Positions 58,746 to 64,000 of a stretch of 64,000 nt of DNA are shown piece by piece (position 1 is the first letter of the stretch; every line of letters starts with the position of its first letter). The stretch lies in the NCBI RefSeq assembly GCF_022965805.1, contig NC_133114.1:4980261-5044260 (forward strand), written 5' to 3'. A model generated the notes under the pieces. That model saw only the letters and a program-made list of their open reading frames with translations. It did no database searches and had not been told where the DNA came from. A program made the position numbers and the translations under genes. Source of the DNA: Primulina eburnea (Eukaryota > Streptophyta > Magnoliopsida > Lamiales > Gesneriaceae).

Positions 58746-58920
58746 TTTTATGAGACGATCACATATGTCGTATTTGTGAGACAAATCTCTTATTTGGGTC
58801 ATCCATGAAAAAATTACTACTTTTTATGCTAAGAGTATTATTTTTTCTTGTAAATATTGGTAGGGTTGACATGTCTCACAGATAAAGATTCGTGAGACCG
58901 TATCACAAAAGATCTACTCT
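58746..58920 (+). repeat. Short inverted-repeat element (GAGAC family), copy F
   Basis: The opposite orientation to copy E, 344 bp away. Ends TGAGACGATCAC and CGTGAGACCGTATCAC; the centre matches the family. Confidence 0.75.
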
Positions 58921-59297
58921 TATTTAATATTCATGCCCGCCCCAAATAGGTCGGATCCTCTTGCCATCCCTAGTTCCGTTATTTTATTTGTACCACGTTT
59001 TCTTCACCTAATATTCTCCGGAGAAATGAACAAGGCGCCAGGCCAAGTTAAAAATTTGAAGTACAGCTAAATATCTGTGTGGATTTCATCTAAATGAGAC
59101 TTTGAAAAACTAGCACTCTATAAAAAGGTGACGTGTCTCTGCCAGCTCAGCAGGGCATCAACATTGATTTCTCCAATAACATGAGAAGTATCGCCGTTTT
59201 TGTCCTCAGTACCAAAGAAATATATAACGCAGGAAAAAACACATCCAGCATTCTCTCACCTCCCTGAGCTTGATTCGAGCATAGACGAGAAAAGCGA

Positions 59298-61014
59298 ATG
59301 GGCGCTCAGCGGAACCTCCTCAAGGTGTATCCAAACATGGGTACTCAACGTAGCAGTCCGAAAGCATATCCAAACCAAAGAACCCCTACTCTAAAATGTC
59401 TTCTAGATATTGATTCCAGGCACAATTCCAGCAGGCAGGCACATAACAGTTTGGACCATGATGAAACTCTATCTCTGATTTCTTATTGTTCATATGTTTA
59501 TACGTTCAACGATCCTGCTGAATCTCCTTCGCAACATGATCTTAAGCGTTATAAACTCATAAACCTTCTTTCCATCATCAAGTCGTGGAAAAAATTTGTC
59601 CCTAATAAAATCCTACCGCCCCTTTTTACCATGATATCAGTTAACATCTTCAGGCAGCTCCCTCCACCCAATGCTGCTTGTATCATCAGCATCTTGCCTG
59701 ATGATGATGACCTTGTTGCGACACCTGCAGCTGCCTGGTTGCACCTACAAATAGCATACGACATCCTCCTATGGCTGATTGTCAGCCTAGAACAAAAGGT
59801 GCTGAGTGAATACATAGATCATCCTTTCATTCTTGGTTTACTCAATCTTTTCCAGTCTGAAGATCCGAGGGAACGAGAAATCTTGAAGAATGTGTTCCAC
59901 AAGATTTATTCTAAGTTCCTCTCCTCGAGATCATTCATGAGAAAGGCGATGAATGATGTTTTGTTGAACTACATTTTTGACACAGAGCAGAGACACTGTG
60001 GAATTGGTGATCTACTGGAGATTTGGGGAACCATAATCAATGGATTTAGCATTCCATTGAAGGAAGAGCACAAGGTTTTCTTAACGAGAGTGCTTATTCC
60101 CTTGCACAGGCTGAAAGCTATGCAGGTATTCCACAGGCAGTTGGCTTACTGTGTCTACCAATTTGTGGAGAAGGAGCCAATGCTTGGGGTTGCTGTGGTT
60201 AAAGGTATTTTGAGATATTGGCCCCGGACTAATTGTCCGAAGGAAGTTTTACTCATAGGGGAGTTGGAAGAATTAGTGGAAAACATGGGTCCTGGACAGT
60301 ATAAGATTCTTGCTCTGCCTTTGTGTAAACAGATAACAAAGTGTTCGAACAGTTGGAATTCACAGGTAAATTGTGTTCCAAATTATTTTGTCCTGAATGT
60401 TTCTACCAAGGGATCGATTCTTGCAACTATTTTTAACTCCTACGACATGCAACAAAATCATTTCTACTAGGTCATTGAAGCAATTATGTTCATTTAACCA
60501 GCATAACCTACAAGTGTTTTGTATAACTTCACTTCTCTGAATGTCATCATCCTATTCTTAGTTCGCGACAAATACCAGAATCTAAGAGAAAACATGTACG
60601 GAATTTAAGTCGGTTACCAGATAGATCTCGTGTTCTGTCATTTTCTGGATGCAGGTTGCAGAACGTGCACTCTACATTTGGAACAATGAGCAATTTGTGA
60701 AGATGGCATCTGAAGCAATAAATGACGTATTTCCCATTGTAGTAAAAGGAATGGAGAGTAACCTGAAATGGCATTGGAACAGATGCGTGCGAGAGCTGAC
60801 TGAAAACGTTAAAGAAATGTTAGAAGAAATGGAACCAAACTTGTACTCCAAGTGCTTATCGCAGATTGATTCATCCATTGATGAAGTGGAGATGAGGCGG
60901 ATAGAAAATTGGAAAAGAGTAGAAATGGCTGCGAAAATTAATCGAATCATCCAAGAATCTCAATGTCAGCGCAATAATGTAAAGAGAAGAAGTGCGGGAA
61001 TCCAAAAACAGTAG
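59298..61014 (+). CDS. Protein phosphatase 2A regulatory subunit B' (B56 type)
   Basis: Two exons, 59298-60365 and 60655-61014, give 475 residues. The intron has GTAAAT at its start and GATGCAG at its end, and joins a whole codon (CAG) to GTT. B' subunits bind the PP2A scaffold and catalytic subunits and select substrates. The body (about 90-430) is built of HEAT-like helices; typical B56 text is visible: EDPREREILKNVFHKIYSKF, HCGIGDLLEIWGTIINGF, VLIPLHRLKAM, YCVYQFVEKEP, ILRYWP, and VAERALYIWNNEQF at the start of exon 2. The N-terminus (about 1-80) is variable, as usual, with a short YPN repeat. It is near the family's usual length (about 480-540). ATG 59298 is the first in this frame. Confidence 0.92.
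60366..60654 (+). other. Intron of the PP2A B' gene
   Basis: 289 bp, GT-AG, T-rich before the acceptor GATGCAG. Reading through it would end at a TAG at 60468, giving a shorter protein without the last 119 residues. Confidence 0.85.
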
Positions 61015-61790
61015 TGTAAAAAATTTAACGCACAACAGATGTGCTAATGAGAACATTAAATTCTTTATTAAGTTCCTTCTTCCTAATTATGCTAAAAAAT
61101 TAAAGAACCTAAAAAGCTTTACTTTTAATATATGAAGAATTTAAAACAGATTTTGAGAAAAATAAGGAGAAAAAGAGGAAAAAAACACACTTAACAGAAA
61201 ATCAAAAATCCCAATCACAGCCTTAAGTGTAGTATGAAACTGGGGAACGGAAACATTTGTTTCTTAAATAAATCTGGAAGGAGCATCACCAATTTATGGT
61301 GATATCTGACACATAGCTGCATGTGTTTGAGAGGGAAAAGAAACTCAAAAGTGAATGCAGATGAAGAAACTGGAGAAACTATCAAAGCCTTCAATGAACA
61401 ATCAGTTCATAACTCACAAACCAATAATATCACCTTTGCCATGATGGTTGCAAGAACACAATTTATCACAGCACTCTGACTCAACAGCTATAAAACCCAA
61501 AAGATTGTCCTGTTTTAACATAATATAAAAAAATTTCCATTGGGTGTTTCTGCTTGACGAATGCTTCCCATAATTCAGGTAGAGGCTGACTGTGTTAAAA
61601 AAACGTTTCCTAATAAAGGTGTTTTGCTCCAGAGAAATGGTTAGGCCAATCCCCAAAGTGCATGCGCCTATGGCTAGAATACAGAGAAGAATAATCTTAC
61701 AAGATAGAGAATTATGTCTAAGTAGCTATGTCCTTTTAGAAAACAGAGAACCAAGTCCATCTTCAGTCTCCTCCATGATAAGTTAATTAA
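61015..61790. other. 3' flank of the PP2A B' gene
   Basis: Non-coding A/T-rich DNA. A minus-strand open stretch at 61414-61656 has hydrophobic text but no family. Confidence 0.4.
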
Positions 61791-62651
61791 GCATTTTGGC
61801 TTCTAAGCGGCATGTCATCAAAGAACCAAGTTGGGATGAGTCTTAAGAATTTGTCAACAACTAAAAAAGAAATGCTGACTTACGGCTATTAATTAATCAT
61901 TCTAAACTACAACAAGACAAGATAAATAAGGATTGACGTTCCAATCATAAGGTACAAGCCCAAACTGGAGTGCTAGAGAATTAAACATTCCTTATGTGAA
62001 GTGATCAGAGAAGAAAAGCATATAATTGACCATCAACTCAAACCGCCCCAACTTCACGTTTCTCTATTGCACACACCCCAAAGACATTCTTCTAAACATG
62101 TCAAAATGTGCAATAAGTGTCATCATTTTGAAGACAATTACAAGTAAGAAATCATACCAAAATGGGTCCACCAGACTGATGTCAGCAAATTTTGTGTTTT
62201 AAAATAAGCTCTAAGAAAATGGAATGCATAGTTCCTAATTTAAATGGTATAATTTCATGCAGAAAAAATTAAAACAAAAGGAGAAAGGAAGATCCAATAA
62301 TTCTTTGAGACTTTTAGATTTATCCAAACTGAAAATTTATGAAACTGAATTTAATTATTCCCTCACTTTCAGTGCAAACATCAAATACCATTAAAGTTAA
62401 ACAACTAAAAAAATAGCAAGGACTGATAATCTTGCAAATTTTTTTAGGAGAAAAGAAGGAAAAATTGAATCATTACTAACCTTTTCATCATTTTATCCAG
62501 CACTGAATCTGCAAATGGCTGGTATCCAGCACCAAAAAACTATGGACCTACAGACTCCTTATCTCATTACCGAAAAATGGAAGGTTGAAGAGGCAAAACC
62601 AGGAGAGCATTTGAAACATCACCGTACACGTTCGCCATACTAGCAACCTGC
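61791..62651 (-). other. Coding-like patches on the minus strand, possible spliced gene or relic
   Basis: Three minus-strand patches read like protein and are near splice-like signals: 62651-62571 after GGCAG (MANVYGDVSNALLVLP), 62540-62482 before GTTAGT (FFGAGYQPFADSVLDKMMK) and 61866-61791 after TTTTTTAG (VDKFLRLIPTWFFDDMPL and on to a stop). The reading phases do not join cleanly with the introns I can propose, so it may be a decayed gene or one with unseen exons. I do not recognise the protein. Confidence 0.3.
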
Positions 62652-62929
62652 CGATTGAAATTCCCCTCTAAGAATCACATAAAAATACAATCAAAATAGA
62701 ATTGAGACTTGAAAATAACTCACATTATGATATGTACTCAATTACAGTGACAATTCTCAAGCAAAATTTGGAAGAAGGAAATTGCAATATATTGATTCAA
62801 GAGGATATAATGTCCATTGCGGCACAATTCAAGCTCAGAACAAACTACAAAAAGGAAATAATAAAATTAATAACAATCTTCTCTGCCTTCTCGACATTCT
62901 CCTTCATTGATATATTCCCTGCAAATCCG

Positions 62930-63838
62930 TTAGCCACTGCGCACAAACTCTTCCAGATGCTTCGGTGGTCCTCTCACCCGTTTGCTTACACGTGGGTTTG
63001 ACATTTGGGCTTTGGATTGGGCTGGTCCTTCACGTTGGGCTTGGGATGTTGTTGGTCCTTCATGCTGGTCCATATCATGACTCCCATCTCCAACTAGAAC
63101 CTTGTCCTCAAGGTTCTGAGGAAAAGAGGACATGGATTCTGAGTCTTCCCATGTAGCTTCTTCGGTGGGCAGCCCTTCCCAACGAATCAAGAGTTGAGAT
63201 ATTGGTTTTTCTTTCTTTAAAATCTCTCTTGTTGCTAAAACTTGTTGCGGTTTTAGTATTGGATGCGAATCATCAGAAAAATTTGGTAAAAGTTGTGGAG
63301 GAGTATTTGAATCTCCCACAAACCTTTTAAGTTTCGAAACATGGAACACCGGATGAATCTTGACATGATTACGAAGTTGCAACCTATAAGCAACAATACC
63401 AATCTTCTCAATCACCGGAAAAGGGCCAAAGAAACGAGGACTCAGTTTAGAAGAAGAATGGCCACGAACCGAAAACTGTTTGTATGGCTGTAAACGCACC
63501 CAAACCAAATCTCCTACATTAAAATTTATGTTTGTTCTATGTTTATCCGCCAAGTTCTTCATTCTGTTCTGAGTTCTTTCCAAGTTAAGACGTAGCTGCT
63601 GCAAGATGACATCTCTTTGACGAAGCTCTTGATCAACCGCTGCATTTGAACTTGAATCCACTAAATACCTGGAAATAGTTGGGGGGGGGGGGGGGGGGGG
63701 GGGGGACGTCCATATACAACCTCGAAGGGAGTCATACCCGCTGATGTGTGATAAGACGAATTGTACCAGAATTCTGCCCATGATAAAAAACGAGTCCAAG
63801 AAGAAGGTCGGTCCATAGTAAAACAACGTTGTTAACAC
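62930..63838 (-). pseudogene. Ty3-gypsy chromovirus, end of pol with chromodomain
   Basis: Minus strand, truncated at its 5' side near 63838. The sequence at 63790-63710 encodes integrase text (EFWYNSSYHTS in another frame than the following part), then a homopolymer of 25 G at 63681-63705 reading as proline. After that comes the integrase C-terminal part (NVGDLVWVRLQPY, LSPRFFGPFPVIEKIG, HPVFHVSKLKRFVG) and a chromodomain (LIRWEGLPTEEATWED). Chromodomains steer such elements to heterochromatin. The ORF ends at 62930. The upstream RT and RNase H are not in the window: homology ends at 63838 where unrelated sequence, starting TGTTAACACT on the plus strand, begins. Confidence 0.85.
63681..63705. 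repeat. Homopolymer of 25 G
   Basis: An uninterrupted G-run inside the chromovirus coding region at a natural proline stretch. Its length may be an assembly artefact. Confidence 0.9.
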
Positions 63839-64000
63839 TGAAATCGGTGATGCTAACTGGGAGTTCAGATCCCTGCTTGGAGAGCTCGGACCAAACGTTT
63901 GAACGCTATCTGGGAGGTCGGATCTTCACCTTGGGAGCTCGGATCAGACACCTCGAAATCCAGAAACACAAACAAGAGTGTTAGAAGGGGGCCGGAAGGT
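63839..64000. other. Unidentified sequence at the right edge
   Basis: G/C-richer DNA with GGGAGTTCAGATCC, GGGAGGTCGGATCT and GGGAGCTCGGATCA, a short imperfect repeat of about 45 bp. It may be an LTR or satellite piece cut by the window. Confidence 0.4.

Noticed and set aside
62702..63001. Plus-strand frame of 99 codons
   Set aside because: It partly overlaps the chromodomain gene on the other strand and shows no family.

Overview
The window looks like nuclear DNA of a dicotyledonous plant. The reasons are a plant SMT2-type sterol methyltransferase, a spliced PP2A B' subunit gene, GT-AG introns, AT-rich intergenic DNA, Ty1-copia and Ty3-gypsy retrotransposons, hAT and Tourist-type DNA elements, and two integrated copies of a plant pararetrovirus (Caulimoviridae). 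The species cannot be fixed from the sequence. An asterid, perhaps Lamiales, is only a guess from the style of the short dispersed repeats.

Layout from left to right. 1-5130: a decayed pararetroviral copy (EVE1), split by a 3.7-kb solo LTR (430-4118) that itself contains a tandem TRIM retrotransposon (1945-2596). 5130-6917: AT-rich DNA with two copies of a short inverted-repeat element. 6918-11796: a young but broken copia element on the minus strand. 11797-15792: gene-free DNA with a Tourist-like MITE. 15793-22135: a second copia element on the plus strand, with complete LTRs and a GAAAC target duplication. 22879-23017: a solo LTR of the same TRIM family. 25140-about 32500: EVE2, a nearly complete pararetroviral genome on the minus strand. 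Its five adjoining reading frames (VAP-like, capsid, movement protein, protease-RT-RNase H, last ORF) carry only one nonsense codon and one frameshift between them.

33071-34162: an intact, intronless SMT2-like gene just beyond EVE2. 35640-36109: a small hAT element. 38305-39045: a broken gene resembling the N-terminal part of MuDR-type transposases. 42857-43267: a probable small gene of unknown function on the minus strand. About 46163-57133: a third copia element, interrupted at 51107-54523 by a hAT element that keeps only the C-terminal part of its transposase. 59298-61014: a two-exon PP2A B'-type regulatory subunit gene. 62930-63838: the 3' end of a chromodomain-bearing Ty3-gypsy element. 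A short repeat with GAGACCGTCTC-type ends recurs at least seven times.

Only three loci look like working host genes: SMT2, the PP2A B' gene and the small gene at 42857. The rest is mostly a layered record of insertions. The most unusual parts are the EVE2 genome with its VAP-capsid-movement-polymerase-last ORF order, the three-level nesting at the left edge, a TRIM with a 72-bp interior, and a copia element whose primer site seems to match the anticodon arm of a tRNA rather than its 3' end.
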